Positions 33,239 to 43,032 of a DNA stretch of 64,000 nucleotides are shown here, one piece after another. Made by a program: the position numbers and the translations under genes. This stretch comes from Erysipelotrichaceae bacterium (GTDB lineage Bacteria > Bacillota_I > Bacilli_A > RFN20 > CAG-449). Location: assembly GCA_015059095.1 (NCBI GenBank), contig SVBA01000001.1, forward strand, positions 1 through 64,000, given 5' to 3'. Below the pieces are notes generated by a model. That model ran no database searches and had not been told where the DNA came from. It saw only the letters and a list, made by a program, of their open reading frames with translations. How positions within the stretch are numbered: the stretch's first letter is position 1; the number at the start of each line of letters is the position of its first letter.

Positions 33239-35848
33239 TTACTCCTTTGTTTTAATAATTTGAACAGGTTTTATTCTACAAATTTTAATCATTGGAACAA
33301 CAAAAGAAATGATAGATAAAACAACAATTAATCCTGAATTGGATAAAGCTATTATCGGCTTATAAGATAAAATTTCTAAATCTAGGACAACTCTATGTTC
33401 TGCGAGTTGTTTTAAAGAAGAAATTAACACATCATTGGCTTGATCTATAAAGAAATAATAACCTAATATCGATAAAATTACAGTTAGTATTGCTAATAGC
33501 AATAATTGAAGACCAAAGATCATTCCGATTGTTGAATTTTTAGATCCTAATGCTTTTAATATACCAATATCATGGTACTTATCTTTAATCATTTTAAATG
33601 AAAAATTTACTAATATAAAAATAATACCAACGCATAAAAATCCACCAACTAATTCAAAAATTGGAACGAATACTTCTACTGCTCTTATCATTGTACTAAT
33701 CCCTTCTACAGTATAAGATTGGAAAGAATATTTATTCTTATTACATTCTTCAATAATTTTACCAATACTATTAAGACCTTCAAAGTAGATGCCTTGATAG
33801 AAGAAAGAATGATCTGCAAATTCTTTAAATACCTTATCACTTGCAATAAACATTGCGCCATTTGTATGTAACTCTTTTATTTTTACTTTAATTTCTTTTA
33901 ATGGCTTTTTAAATTCATAATCATATAATTGATATTGTTTTATACTTACTTCTTGAGGAACAAAATCTTTAAAAGTTGCAGTTGTATAATTAGTTTTAAA
34001 CATTTCATTATACTTTGTATAATTCATAGTTACTTCATTATCTAATAATTCTTCTTTTAAATTCATGTTCTTTCCTAATAAAACATGTCTACCATTATTA
34101 AAGATTGCTCTTGTTGAGTTGTTAAACACTAAATTATGTGTCCAAACAATTCCGTTTATTGGATCGTTTTTAGAAGCTTCAACAAAATTTGGATTAAAAG
34201 AAAATGAATATCCTAAATAATCATAAAGATCGTTAATGAAAGAAAAATATTCTTGTCCTTCATAAATTTCCTTTAATTCTTCTTGATTTGCTTTTAATAA
34301 TTTAGAAAATAGCTCTTGATATTTTGCTTTATAGTTTGTCTTAATTATCCCATTTATGTACGCGTTTTTAGTGGTTTCTGTATCTAAAGAATATACCCCT
34401 AAAATATCTTTATATTCTTTATTTTTATATCTTCTTCCATAGCCTAAAATCATATCTGCAGTAAAATCAGTTATTAATACACCTCTGTCATCAAAATCAT
34501 CTAATTTTTCTACAAATTCTAGATTGCCGACTTTATTAATAAAGAATTCCTCATCAACTATTAATGTTCCAAATGTTTCATCTAGCATTTGCTTATTTAG
34601 ATAACTATGGAAAATATTATACGCTCCACTATTTAAAGTAATAGGAACACTACTATTAACCAATGGATAAACTTTTGTATCTTGATATTTTGTTTTAAAA
34701 TTATCAATTGTCTTTTGTTCGATAACTTCATAATAGCTTTCATACTCATGAAAAATATTAGTTTCTTTATTTTGCTTTTTTACAAACAAAGAAGTTTGAT
34801 TTTGTTTGATCATTTCTTTTTTTATTACTTCTCCACTATCAAAATTAATAATAGTTTGTGCAAGAGATAAAATAACCATGATGACCGCCACTATAAAACT
34901 CGAAGTAAATATTCTTAACACTTTGTTTTTTAAAAATGTCAAACAAATATTAAGAACACTCTTAAACGTAGGTTTTTCACGCAAAATCTCTATTTTTTTA
35001 TTTTCGTTTTTATTATTTTTTTCTGTATCTAAAAACTTATTTTCTACAAGAACCATTTTCTTGATTTTGTTTTCTTTTATACCTTTATTAATATTTTCAA
35101 TATCTTGACTATCTAAAGTTCTTAAATAAGGATAATAAACTTCTTCGTTTTCGAATTTTAGATCATCAATAAAAGATGAATTTCTTGTCTGATCTGATAA
35201 AACCGTCCCTTTATTTAATCTAATTATTCGATCGGCATATTTATATGTATCACTTGTATTATGAGAAACAATAATAATTAAACAATCTTTAGATAAAAAT
35301 TTTAGTAAATCAATAATTGCTGTTGCAGTAATATTATCTAAATTACCGGTAGGTTCATCTGCAAGAATTATTCGCGGATTTTTTACTATTGCTCTAGCAA
35401 TTGCAACTCTTTGTCTTTCTCCTCCAGATAGTTCGCTAGGAAATCTATTTTCATATCCTTCTAATCCAACCTTTTTTAATGATTCTCTTATTTCTCCATT
35501 ATCAACTCTACGCGTCAATTTTAATGCTAACAGTATATTTTCATAAACAGTTAATTCTTCTAAAAGATGATAATCTTGAAATATAAAACCAATATGATTA
35601 TTTCTATAGTCTGCAAATCTTCTTTCATTAAAGGTAGAAATATCATTTCCATCAACAATAATATTTCCACTAGTAATACTATCTAGTCCTCCTATTAAAT
35701 TTAATAATGTTGATTTACCAGATCCGGATTTTCCCAAAACAAAAATCAAACCCTCATTACCAAACAATAAATTAATATTATCTAATGCTTTATGTTTTCC
35801 TTTTCTTTTTGATTTATAAATTTTTGTAACGTTCTTTAATTCAATCAT
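33239..35848 (-). CDS. ABC transporter, ATPase fused to an FtsX-type permease
   Basis: 869 residues from the preferred ATG at 35848. The ABC domain comes first (Walker A GKSGSGKSTLLNL, signature LSGGERQRVAIARA, Walker B RIILADEPTGNLD). A linker follows, then one transmembrane helix near residue 310, a large extracellular domain (about 340-720) and three C-terminal helices of the FtsX/MacB fold. MacB-like pumps use a mechanical stroke to move peptides or lipoproteins and often resist antimicrobial peptides. The GTG at 35857 is a weaker start; ATG 35848 has AGGTG at the right distance and follows the upstream stop at once, so it is coupled to the Big_2-VanZ gene. Confidence 0.85.
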   Translation of the reverse strand: MIELKNVTKIYKSKRKGKHKALDNINLLFGNEGLIFVLGKSGSGKSTLLNLIGGLDSITSGNIIVDGNDISTFNERRFADYRNNHIGFIFQDYHLLEELTVYENILLALKLTRRVDNGEIRESLKKVGLEGYENRFPSELSGGERQRVAIARAIVKNPRIILADEPTGNLDNITATAIIDLLKFLSKDCLIIIVSHNTSDTYKYADRIIRLNKGTVLSDQTRNSSFIDDLKFENEEVYYPYLRTLDSQDIENINKGIKENKIKKMVLVENKFLDTEKNNKNENKKIEILREKPTFKSVLNICLTFLKNKVLRIFTSSFIVAVIMVILSLAQTIINFDSGEVIKKEMIKQNQTSLFVKKQNKETNIFHEYESYYEVIEQKTIDNFKTKYQDTKVYPLVNSSVPITLNSGAYNIFHSYLNKQMLDETFGTLIVDEEFFINKVGNLEFVEKLDDFDDRGVLITDFTADMILGYGRRYKNKEYKDILGVYSLDTETTKNAYINGIIKTNYKAKYQELFSKLLKANQEELKEIYEGQEYFSFINDLYDYLGYSFSFNPNFVEASKNDPINGIVWTHNLVFNNSTRAIFNNGRHVLLGKNMNLKEELLDNEVTMNYTKYNEMFKTNYTTATFKDFVPQEVSIKQYQLYDYEFKKPLKEIKVKIKELHTNGAMFIASDKVFKEFADHSFFYQGIYFEGLNSIGKIIEECNKNKYSFQSYTVEGISTMIRAVEVFVPIFELVGGFLCVGIIFILVNFSFKMIKDKYHDIGILKALGSKNSTIGMIFGLQLLLLAILTVILSILGYYFFIDQANDVLISSLKQLAEHRVVLDLEILSYKPIIALSNSGLIVVLSIISFVVPMIKICRIKPVQIIKTKE

Positions 35849-35857
35849 AATCATCAC

Positions 35858-37489
35858 CTACTCAACTTGTTTTTTATTTTTTAAATAATTAATCAGATAA
35901 ACAATCCCAATAATGATACTTACTATCAAGGTCGCTGTCATATACCCTGAAAAATCTAACCAGATATCTGACCATGAACCATACCTTCCTGGAACAAATG
36001 TTTGAATATATTCTGTTAGTGATGCTACTCCAAACCCTAACCCTACAGTTAAAGGAACAGAGAATAACCATTTCTTTTTATCAAATGTAAATAAGAATGC
36101 AAAACCTCCTAAACCACCTAAAACAAAGAATGCACCAAAATGACCTATGCTCTTTCTTACAAAATAATAAAATTCAGATAAATCTTCTAAGAAAGGTTTT
36201 CCTTCTACTACAATATCAATTTCATAAGTTAAAGGAGTTGAATATCCATCATCAATAATTATTGTAACTTTTGCTTTACCTATTTTAATTGGTGTTAATT
36301 GACCATCCTCTCCTACTAATAAAACTTTTTCGTTACTACTTGAATAAGTCGCATTAGTAAACGTTGCTCCTTCAATAAAATTACAATTGATATTTCCTCC
36401 CATACCATTTCTAATATGATAAGAATTATCTTTTTCATTATATTTTAAATATTCTTGAACAAGAGTAAACTCCTCTTCTTTTAATCCAATAATATTAGTT
36501 ACTTCTATTTGTACTTCTTTTTTTATTTCTTTATCTTGACTGACTACTTCAATAGTAGCGATACCTGCGCTTTTTCCTACCAATTTATTATTTTCTATAT
36601 TAACGATTTCTGGATTCTTTGAAAGGTAAGTTAAATTTTTATTTGTAGTGTTTTTTGGCGAAAAACTGACACCAAAAGGATCGTTTGACAAACTCATTTC
36701 TTCATTAACATGCATATCAATTTTGGCTTTGGAAAAATTGTAATCTATAATATCAATTACCTCAATCACTACTTCTTCAATACATATTGTAAATGAATTT
36801 TCTATACCATCACATATAGTATTTATTTTAAGTTCGTTTATCGGTTCTTTAGCGTACAATTTATTATTTGAAATAGAAACGTAATTCTTATCATATGTAT
36901 AAGACACTTTTGTTATAGAAGCATCTTCGGGCACAAAAGAATTATTAATTGTATAAGTTTCATATTGCTTTAATAAATAAATTCCATTATCTAATTTAAC
37001 ATTTTCATTATCTTTGACTAATGAACTAGAAAATGAGTTTAAATTAATTTTATTCACCTCTACATTAAAAGTTTTTTTGATTTCAGGATAGTCTTTGTTA
37101 GAAACGGTTATTTTCACTTCTCCATCTTTAAGAAAATTAATTTTTCCAGAAGTAGAAATAGAAGCAATTTTAGAATCGCTTGATTCATATTTTAAAGATT
37201 TATATGACGAATCTTCTGGTAAAGTTTTACATTTTAGTTTATACGATTGGCCAATATGGGCACTATAAATTTCATTTTCAATAATTAAATCTGTTGGTTC
37301 AATCAATATTGTTTGATCTCCTTTTGTATCGTTTACAATTCCTGATAATTCATCTCCAACTGCACTAGATTGATTAGAACTTTCTTTACCATCTAAAGAA
37401 GCATGATACACTAAAAAAGCGGATAGGCAAAGATATCCAATAAAACAAAATATTACAAATATTTTTAAAAATTTTGACTTTTTTATCAT
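35858..37489 (-). CDS. Big_2 Ig-like / VanZ-like fusion membrane protein
   Basis: 543 residues. N-terminal transmembrane helix (residues 8-28), then several bacterial Ig-like Big_2 domains outside the membrane (for example SKIASISTSGKINFLKDGEV and LVGKSAGIATIEV). The C-terminal 130 residues form a VanZ-like domain: RKSIGHFGAFFVLGGLGGFA, a middle helix, SLTEYIQTFVPGRYGSWSDI and a final helix. VanZ proteins are linked to teicoplanin/lipoglycopeptide resistance. The Ig-VanZ fusion is unusual and suggests envelope binding. It is immediately followed by the FtsX-type ABC transporter gene, suggesting a joint envelope-defence or envelope-remodelling role. Confidence 0.8.
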   Translation of the reverse strand: MIKKSKFLKIFVIFCFIGYLCLSAFLVYHASLDGKESSNQSSAVGDELSGIVNDTKGDQTILIEPTDLIIENEIYSAHIGQSYKLKCKTLPEDSSYKSLKYESSDSKIASISTSGKINFLKDGEVKITVSNKDYPEIKKTFNVEVNKINLNSFSSSLVKDNENVKLDNGIYLLKQYETYTINNSFVPEDASITKVSYTYDKNYVSISNNKLYAKEPINELKINTICDGIENSFTICIEEVVIEVIDIIDYNFSKAKIDMHVNEEMSLSNDPFGVSFSPKNTTNKNLTYLSKNPEIVNIENNKLVGKSAGIATIEVVSQDKEIKKEVQIEVTNIIGLKEEEFTLVQEYLKYNEKDNSYHIRNGMGGNINCNFIEGATFTNATYSSSNEKVLLVGEDGQLTPIKIGKAKVTIIIDDGYSTPLTYEIDIVVEGKPFLEDLSEFYYFVRKSIGHFGAFFVLGGLGGFAFLFTFDKKKWLFSVPLTVGLGFGVASLTEYIQTFVPGRYGSWSDIWLDFSGYMTATLIVSIIIGIVYLINYLKNKKQVE

Positions 37490-37531
37490 GATCTTCTCTT
37501 TCTTGATATTAATATATACTTAATATTAATA

Positions 37532-37559
37532 TAAAAAGCGGATTGAATGCAATCCGCTT
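37532..37559 (-). terminator. Terminator after the zinc-finger-like membrane protein gene
   Basis: Perfect 10-bp stem AAGCGGATTG/CAATCCGCTT (37536-37545 with 37550-37559), loop of 4 nt, then TTTTTAT on the minus strand. Confidence 0.85.
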
Positions 37560-37577
37560 ATATAATTTATTATTAAT

Positions 37578-38507
37578 TTATTTAATTGTTCCTTGTCTTT
37601 TAACAGATTTTGATAATTGAACTATTTCAAAAATCACACCAATTGCTGTAAATACAACTGTCATTAATAAATTGGATGTAAATTCTTTGGAGAATTCTGG
37701 AATAGTCATCATATCATTAAAAGCTTGTAAACCTGTAGAAGCAAATCCATACTCAAGCGCTAATGTTTCTGCTGCAAAGACATAGATTCCCCATACTGAT
37801 AATAACATTGCCGCTATTGAAACAACTGAAACAATAACTACCATTATAGCATTTGGTTTTCCACCAAACTTTTTATATAAATATGTTCCAAGAACAATAG
37901 CAATTAAAGATGTAATAGCAGAAATAAAACCAATAAAGAATAATACAATAAATGCAATTGCTCCTACTAAAGCACCGATTACAGCACCAATTGTTCCTTT
38001 TAAATAATTATTAGGAGCCTCTTTAAAATCTTTATTTACAGCCTCAATAACTTCATTAACTTTATTTACGCATTCAGGATCCATAGTAATTAAAGCCCCA
38101 CTAATATTATATTGTTTTGCTCCTTCTTTTAATTCTTCTCCACATAATGGACAATATCCAATGCCTTTTGCTTCATATTTTGTAAAGATAGCAAAAATTT
38201 TATCTAACATTTCAGGCATTCTTTTTATTAATCTACCTACAGTCCAAGGATCATTAAAACCTAAAGTGATACCATATGCATCTGCGCTGGCAATAAAATA
38301 CTTTAATCTTAAATTTTGTAATTCTCTAAGAATTTTTCCTTTATTTTCATCGCTTGCATATAAATTTACATGTAATTTTACAGGCGCAACATGATCTAAC
38401 ATTACAACATTAACACTTACTTCATAATTATTTAAGCTACCATATGCGTTATTTCCTTGTACATTAAATCCTAATTGTTCAAAATAGTTTTTAAGTTTTT
38501 TGTTCAT
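37578..38507 (-). CDS. Membrane protein with a Cys2 motif, function unknown
   Basis: 309 residues. The soluble N-terminal half (1-165) has a C-P-L-C-G-E-E-L module (residues about 118-125, GIGYCPLCGEEL) with a later Cys (DPECV), like one half of a zinc ribbon. Four hydrophobic helices follow (near residues 172-195, 197-212, 220-245, 280-300). No family recognised. Neighbours are lipoprotein genes. ATG at 38507 with AAGGAG. Its function cannot be inferred beyond a membrane location. Confidence 0.6.
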   Translation of the reverse strand: MNKKLKNYFEQLGFNVQGNNAYGSLNNYEVSVNVVMLDHVAPVKLHVNLYASDENKGKILRELQNLRLKYFIASADAYGITLGFNDPWTVGRLIKRMPEMLDKIFAIFTKYEAKGIGYCPLCGEELKEGAKQYNISGALITMDPECVNKVNEVIEAVNKDFKEAPNNYLKGTIGAVIGALVGAIAFIVLFFIGFISAITSLIAIVLGTYLYKKFGGKPNAIMVVIVSVVSIAAMLLSVWGIYVFAAETLALEYGFASTGLQAFNDMMTIPEFSKEFTSNLLMTVVFTAIGVIFEIVQLSKSVKRQGTIK

Positions 38508-38540
38508 AAATTATTTCTCCTTAGTATCCTTTCTTCTTTC

Positions 38541-39464
38541 TTATTTTGTTGTGAAATTATCATTTGTCAAATTCACTACAGCATTAATTGTATATTCGCT
38601 ATAGCCTATATATTCAATCTTTGTCATATCTAAGTTGCACTTAAAGATTAGAAATGGTGCATTAAGCTTATTTGTTGGTCTATCATGTATGGATAAAAAT
38701 AATTCATTACCTGTAGAAAAATAATTAGCGATAATCGCCGTTTGGTTGTATTCAAATTTAGAATACATTTCTTTAATTACAGACTCTAATTCAAGTAAAT
38801 CGTTTTGATATGGTAACTCATTAACTTCGCCTGTTACTGTATTAGTTAATGTTCTTTTAAAGTTATCTAGCGTATATTTTACGCCACCTTCAATATAATA
38901 ATCTTTAATATTAGGTTCTTCAATATCTTCTAAATCATAACTTAGCTTACTTAAATCATAGTCAAATTCTAATTTATTAGTATCTTTAAAGAAAACTATA
39001 TCGATAACTTCTGGACTATTAATTTCTTCTTTGAAAGTGTAACAAACAAATTTATCGGTAGAAAAATTATAATCGAACATATATCTTTCATAATCAAAAT
39101 AATCTACATATACTTTAGAAGTATTTAAATCTACATAACCTATCGCATGATGCCCTATGTCATCTTTCCTTTTATATTCATAACAAAAATAAAGAGAATC
39201 TCCAACTAATGTTTTTTGAGATCTGGTACCATATAATAGTTCGACCATTCTTCCATCTAACATTATTTTTTTGTTTATTATTTTACTAAAATCGATTCTT
39301 TTATCTTTTAACTGATAACCATCATTAGTCACAATTAAATAGTTATCATTAGCAGCATATGATGTATCTAGTATCTGTTTATTATATTCATAAATTTCAT
39401 TTTTCGAGCAAGATGTCAATAAGGAACAAAATAGTAAAATGATTAAGCTTATTTTTTTCATCAT
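38541..39464 (-). CDS. Predicted lipoprotein of unknown function
   Basis: 307 residues. Signal peptide with lipobox (FCSLLTSC), lipidated Cys at residue 20. The mature part is beta-rich and acidic, with no recognised domain. Paired start codons ATG ATG at 39464; GGAGGGAAGG precedes them. It lies 33 nt upstream of the zinc-ribbon-like membrane protein gene and is probably transcribed with it. Confidence 0.65.
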   Translation of the reverse strand: MMKKISLIILLFCSLLTSCSKNEIYEYNKQILDTSYAANDNYLIVTNDGYQLKDKRIDFSKIINKKIMLDGRMVELLYGTRSQKTLVGDSLYFCYEYKRKDDIGHHAIGYVDLNTSKVYVDYFDYERYMFDYNFSTDKFVCYTFKEEINSPEVIDIVFFKDTNKLEFDYDLSKLSYDLEDIEEPNIKDYYIEGGVKYTLDNFKRTLTNTVTGEVNELPYQNDLLELESVIKEMYSKFEYNQTAIIANYFSTGNELFLSIHDRPTNKLNAPFLIFKCNLDMTKIEYIGYSEYTINAVVNLTNDNFTTK

Positions 39465-39523
39465 CCTTCCCTCCTCTATTATACATTCGTCATATAGATT
39501 ATATCACGTAACTCTATCTTTAA

Positions 39524-40960
39524 TTACTTTTTATTAATTCTTTTTCCACTATTAAAAACGCATTTTTCTTTTACACCGTTTTTATAATAAATAATTCCCT
39601 CTCCGTGGAGCTCACTTTTCTTCCATTCACCAATATACTTTTTACCACTTGCATAATACATGGTGCCTTTCCCATCTCGTTTTCCGTTTTTCCATTCACC
39701 AACATATTTATCTCCGCTTTTCCAAAAATATGTACCTTGTCCATGACGTATACCGTCTTTCATCTCGCCTTCATACCACGAACCATCATCATATGTTTTA
39801 CGAATGTTATTAGGTAAAGTTGAAACTAATGTTCCGTTATTATATACAAGTTTTTTAGATGTTCCATCGTTATAATAGACAATCCCTTCTCCATGGAGTT
39901 CACTTTTCTTCCATTCGCCGACATACTTTTTACCACTTGCATAATACATAGTGCCCTTCCCGTCTCGTTTTCCATTTTTCCATTCTCCAACATATTTATC
40001 TCCACTTTTCCATAAATATGTGCCTTGTCCATGACGTACATTATTTTTAATTTCACCTTCATACAATGATCCATCATCATACGTGATCTTTTTTGGTCTA
40101 TCAGGATATAAAGCATTTGCAAATTCTTCAACTGATAGTAAGTTGCTTACAGTCTGCGAATATCCAAGATATTCAAATCTTTCAGTATCTAAAATCTTAT
40201 TAAAAGGGCCAATCCATTCGTATCCGTGATTAGTTTTAAAATCAATATGTTTTTTTACTTCATCTATAGTAAGATTTAACTCTAGGCCTCTTCTTTTAGC
40301 AAACTCAGTAATTTTTTCTACAGTATGTCCATAATTCTTTTTAGTTTTCGCTAAGAGGGCCATATCCATAAAATATTCTTTATATTGTTCTGGTTCTCCA
40401 CAAGCCTCTCTACATACCGATATATCGCTATAATGAGAGCCCACATAAACATTCTTATAATATTTTTTTACATATTCCTGTGCTTTCTCTACTATTCGCA
40501 TAAGTTCAACATAATATTCTTTAACTATTGGATCTTCTCTAACTGCTGTTTCACATAAATACATTTTAGTTATAGGATCAATCGGTCTCAAAGAAATAGT
40601 TTTTGCTTTAGTTGTGTCACCTTCTTTAATATCCCATAAATCTTCTGGGTGATAAATCAAATCTTCAATGTCTGCACATATATCGATAATATAACTCACA
40701 CTAAAACCGTTTGCATAAGAACTAGGAACTCCGTTTCTTATATAAGCAAAAGAATAATTTACTTTGACATATTCTTCTCTGTCAAAGCCATAATAGCAGA
40801 TATCACATCTTTTTAAATCGCCTGGGCGAACTTTAACATATTTAACGCTTTTTTTCTGAAATTTTTCATTAGCGCCTACAACCATAGGCGAAATGTATTG
40901 TTCTATATCTCTTAAGATTTCTTTACTTTTTTCAATCTGTCCTTTAGTTACTATTGCCAT
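39524..40960 (-). CDS. MORN-repeat protein
   Basis: 478 residues, no signal peptide. The N-terminal 290 residues are of unknown type (Cys in KRCDICYYGF). The C-terminal part is two copies of a 96-residue block (from residue 294 and from 390), each with three MORN units (YEGEIKNNVRHGQGTY, YVGEWKNGKRDGKGTM, YVGEWKKSELHGEGIVYY). MORN repeats bind membranes or mediate protein contacts, and in bacteria often coat the inner surface. The two blocks are almost identical, so the duplication is recent. Only the second copy carries the end of the protein. Confidence 0.8.
   Translation of the reverse strand: MAIVTKGQIEKSKEILRDIEQYISPMVVGANEKFQKKSVKYVKVRPGDLKRCDICYYGFDREEYVKVNYSFAYIRNGVPSSYANGFSVSYIIDICADIEDLIYHPEDLWDIKEGDTTKAKTISLRPIDPITKMYLCETAVREDPIVKEYYVELMRIVEKAQEYVKKYYKNVYVGSHYSDISVCREACGEPEQYKEYFMDMALLAKTKKNYGHTVEKITEFAKRRGLELNLTIDEVKKHIDFKTNHGYEWIGPFNKILDTERFEYLGYSQTVSNLLSVEEFANALYPDRPKKITYDDGSLYEGEIKNNVRHGQGTYLWKSGDKYVGEWKNGKRDGKGTMYYASGKKYVGEWKKSELHGEGIVYYNDGTSKKLVYNNGTLVSTLPNNIRKTYDDGSWYEGEMKDGIRHGQGTYFWKSGDKYVGEWKNGKRDGKGTMYYASGKKYIGEWKKSELHGEGIIYYKNGVKEKCVFNSGKRINKK
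39527..40081 (-). repeat. 288-bp tandem duplication inside the MORN gene
   Basis: Copy 1 covers 39794-40081 and copy 2 covers 39527-39793 (truncated at the 3' end). The period is 288 nt (96 codons), so changes in copy number keep the frame. The copies differ at scattered, largely synonymous sites. Confidence 0.8.
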
Positions 40961-41037
40961 ATAAAATCACTCTACTTTATTAATCTAATTTTACTAAAAA
41001 ATTATATCATATAATATTAGAAAATTAAAATTCCATG

Positions 41038-41066
41038 AAAAAGACCTACCAGTTCGGTAGATCTTT
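41038..41066 (-). terminator. Terminator after the acetyltransferase gene pair
   Basis: Stem GACCTACC/GGTAGATC (41043-41050 with 41056-41063, one mismatch) with loop AGTTC, T run on the minus strand. Nearly the same sequence recurs at 47402-47427. Confidence 0.7.
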
Positions 41067-41081
41067 AATAATTATTTAAAT

Positions 41082-41567
41082 TTATAATTTAAATATGGCT
41101 GGTATTTCTCCTCCGTTTTTATATAAATCCATTCTTTCTTCAAATCCCATAGAAATATATAATTTTCTTCCTACTTCATTATTTGGTTCATAAGATAACC
41201 AGCAATATTCTGCTTCTCCACAAGGAAAAGATTTAATAAAGTCTATGCCTTGCTTTAAAGCCTCTCTTCCATATCCTTTATGTTGATGTTTTTTATCAAT
41301 CATAAATCTCCATATATAATAATTTTCTGGTAGACCATAATGCTCTTTAGCCCATGGTACATCATATGCAATCATTAAAAAACCTATTGGTTTCTTATCA
41401 TTATAAATTCCAAAGGTAAATACTTTTCTATTATCCTCTGTCATAGAAAAATAAGCATCTATCATACTATCTCTATTAGATGCAACAAACCTTTTTTGTT
41501 CTTTTTTAACTTTTAGTTTAAGAATATCATCAACATTATCCCATGTAAGCTTTTCTATATGTACCAT
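41082..41567 (-). CDS. GNAT acetyltransferase (spermidine/PaiA-type)
   Basis: 161 residues. The acetyl-CoA loop is DKKHQHKGYGREALKQG (Q-H-K-G-Y-G-R), followed by the C-terminal SYEPNNEVGRKLYISMGF block. The overall pattern resembles the spermidine N-acetyltransferase BltD/PaiA group but the substrate is uncertain. It starts 2 nt after the preceding acetyltransferase gene, so the pair is an operon. Both may be rather recently duplicated stress or detoxification genes. Confidence 0.78.
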   Translation of the reverse strand: MVHIEKLTWDNVDDILKLKVKKEQKRFVASNRDSMIDAYFSMTEDNRKVFTFGIYNDKKPIGFLMIAYDVPWAKEHYGLPENYYIWRFMIDKKHQHKGYGREALKQGIDFIKSFPCGEAEYCWLSYEPNNEVGRKLYISMGFEERMDLYKNGGEIPAIFKL

Positions 41568-41569
41568 AA

Positions 41570-42067
41570 TTAGTTCTTATTCTCCCTTACTTCAAAATCC
41601 ATATCAAATATTTTTTCTTTACCTATAACATTTTGCTTTTCTGTATGAAAATCTTTTCTTATGGTAATTGTATTTAAGCAATCATAGCCAATTTTATGAT
41701 ATAAACGAATGGCGTTAATATTTCTACTAGAAACTTCAATATAAAGTGATTCAGAGTATTCTTTTACCATTTCTTCTACAATTTGAATTGTTCTAGTACC
41801 AATTCCTTGTCTTTGATATTTTGGAAGAACAAATATATCTTCAAGCCAGTCTATTTCACAACCTCTACTACCTAAATGTACAAAACCAACACATTCATTG
41901 TCTACACTAATAAAATAAAAGATATGTCCTTCTCTAGTCCATTCAATTAAATTTTCATTAGCATCCTCTTCGCTAGGAGTGATATGATTATGTTCTTTCC
42001 AAAAATTAACAATGAGATTAATCGCAAGTTCATTTTCTTCACTATATCTAATTAATTCTATTTTCAT
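41570..42067 (-). CDS. GNAT acetyltransferase
   Basis: 165 residues. Acetyl-CoA loop VLPKYQRQGIGTRTIQIVEEM (Q-R-Q-G-I-G), then IEVSSRNINAIRLYHKIGY. The two acetyltransferases in this pair are only distantly alike. Substrate unknown: the DWLEDIFV segment is typical of amino-group acetyltransferases of small molecules or ribosomal proteins. AGGAG precedes the ATG at 42067. Confidence 0.8.
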   Translation of the reverse strand: MKIELIRYSEENELAINLIVNFWKEHNHITPSEEDANENLIEWTREGHIFYFISVDNECVGFVHLGSRGCEIDWLEDIFVLPKYQRQGIGTRTIQIVEEMVKEYSESLYIEVSSRNINAIRLYHKIGYDCLNTITIRKDFHTEKQNVIGKEKIFDMDFEVRENKN

Positions 42068-42135
42068 TTTCTTTTCTCCTATAAATAATTATGCTTTTTA
42101 AAATTATACCACTTGTATAATAAAATCTATACTTC

Positions 42136-43032
42136 TCAATTATGATATTTTATCTTGAAGTAATCTAAATATGTTTTAACAATATCTTGTGCAAACAAAC
42201 AAGTATCTACAAGATATCCTTTATTATTCTTATACTCTTTTAAGCCTCTATAGTAATAAAACTTTAATTCTTCATTAATAATCATTGGAACTATATTATG
42301 TTTTAAACATTCTTTCAACATTATTAACCTACCAACTCTACCATTTCCATCTTGGAAAGGATGGATTTTTTCAAATTCATAATGAAATTCAATTATATCT
42401 TCTACTGTTACTTTTTGTTTTGAATTATATTTTTTTAATAGTTCTTTAATTTGTACTTTTACTTCAGAAACAGGACAAGTATCATCTTCGCCAACTTCAT
42501 TGTCCATTAGTTTATAATCTCCTATTTTAAACCAAGTTTTTCTTGAATCACTAGTTCCTGACTTTAAAATAAAATGTAATTGTTTGATAAATGATTCGCT
42601 TAATTTATATTTTGCCGATTCAATAACTAAATCAACACATCTAAAGTGGTTTGCTGTTTCAATAATATCGTCAACATTTATATTTTCTTTAGTAGCGCCT
42701 ATAGTTTTTGTTTCGTAAATATATTTAGTTTGATCATGTGTTAATTTACTACCTTCAATATGATTAGAGTTATATGTCATTTCAATCTGTAGTTTATGAT
42801 AAATACCCCCTTTAACTTGTCCTTCCTTTTCTTCTACAAGAATCTCTAAAAGTGTTCTTTTTCTAATAGAATGCCTTATTTCTCTTTCTGGTTTTTTTGC
42901 GTTTTCAGGAATCATCCAAGTTTTTCCATTCAATATAGCTCCTATAACTCTTCCTTTATGACAATAATTTCTTACACTTCTTTCAGACACTTTCCAAATA
43001 GAAGCAATCTCTTCACTAGTTAAATATTTCAT
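42136..43032 (-). CDS. Fic domain protein with an N-terminal helix-turn-helix
   Basis: 298 residues. The N-terminal 55 residues are a DNA-binding helix-turn-helix (LTSEEIASIWKVSERSVRNY). The Fic core is HPFQDGNGRVGR near residue 218 (H-P-F-x-D-G-N-G-R-x-x-R intact), the AMP-transfer loop. A preceding alpha-inhibition motif S-N-H-I-E-G (residue about 95) places it in the class II N-terminally autoinhibited group. Fic proteins AMPylate target proteins, or de-AMPylate them. Combination with a DNA-binding domain suggests a self-regulating protein; paired TATCGGCAA sites lie at the promoter. No separate antitoxin gene adjoins it. Confidence 0.86.
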   Translation of the reverse strand: MKYLTSEEIASIWKVSERSVRNYCHKGRVIGAILNGKTWMIPENAKKPEREIRHSIRKRTLLEILVEEKEGQVKGGIYHKLQIEMTYNSNHIEGSKLTHDQTKYIYETKTIGATKENINVDDIIETANHFRCVDLVIESAKYKLSESFIKQLHFILKSGTSDSRKTWFKIGDYKLMDNEVGEDDTCPVSEVKVQIKELLKKYNSKQKVTVEDIIEFHYEFEKIHPFQDGNGRVGRLIMLKECLKHNIVPMIINEELKFYYYRGLKEYKNNKGYLVDTCLFAQDIVKTYLDYFKIKYHN

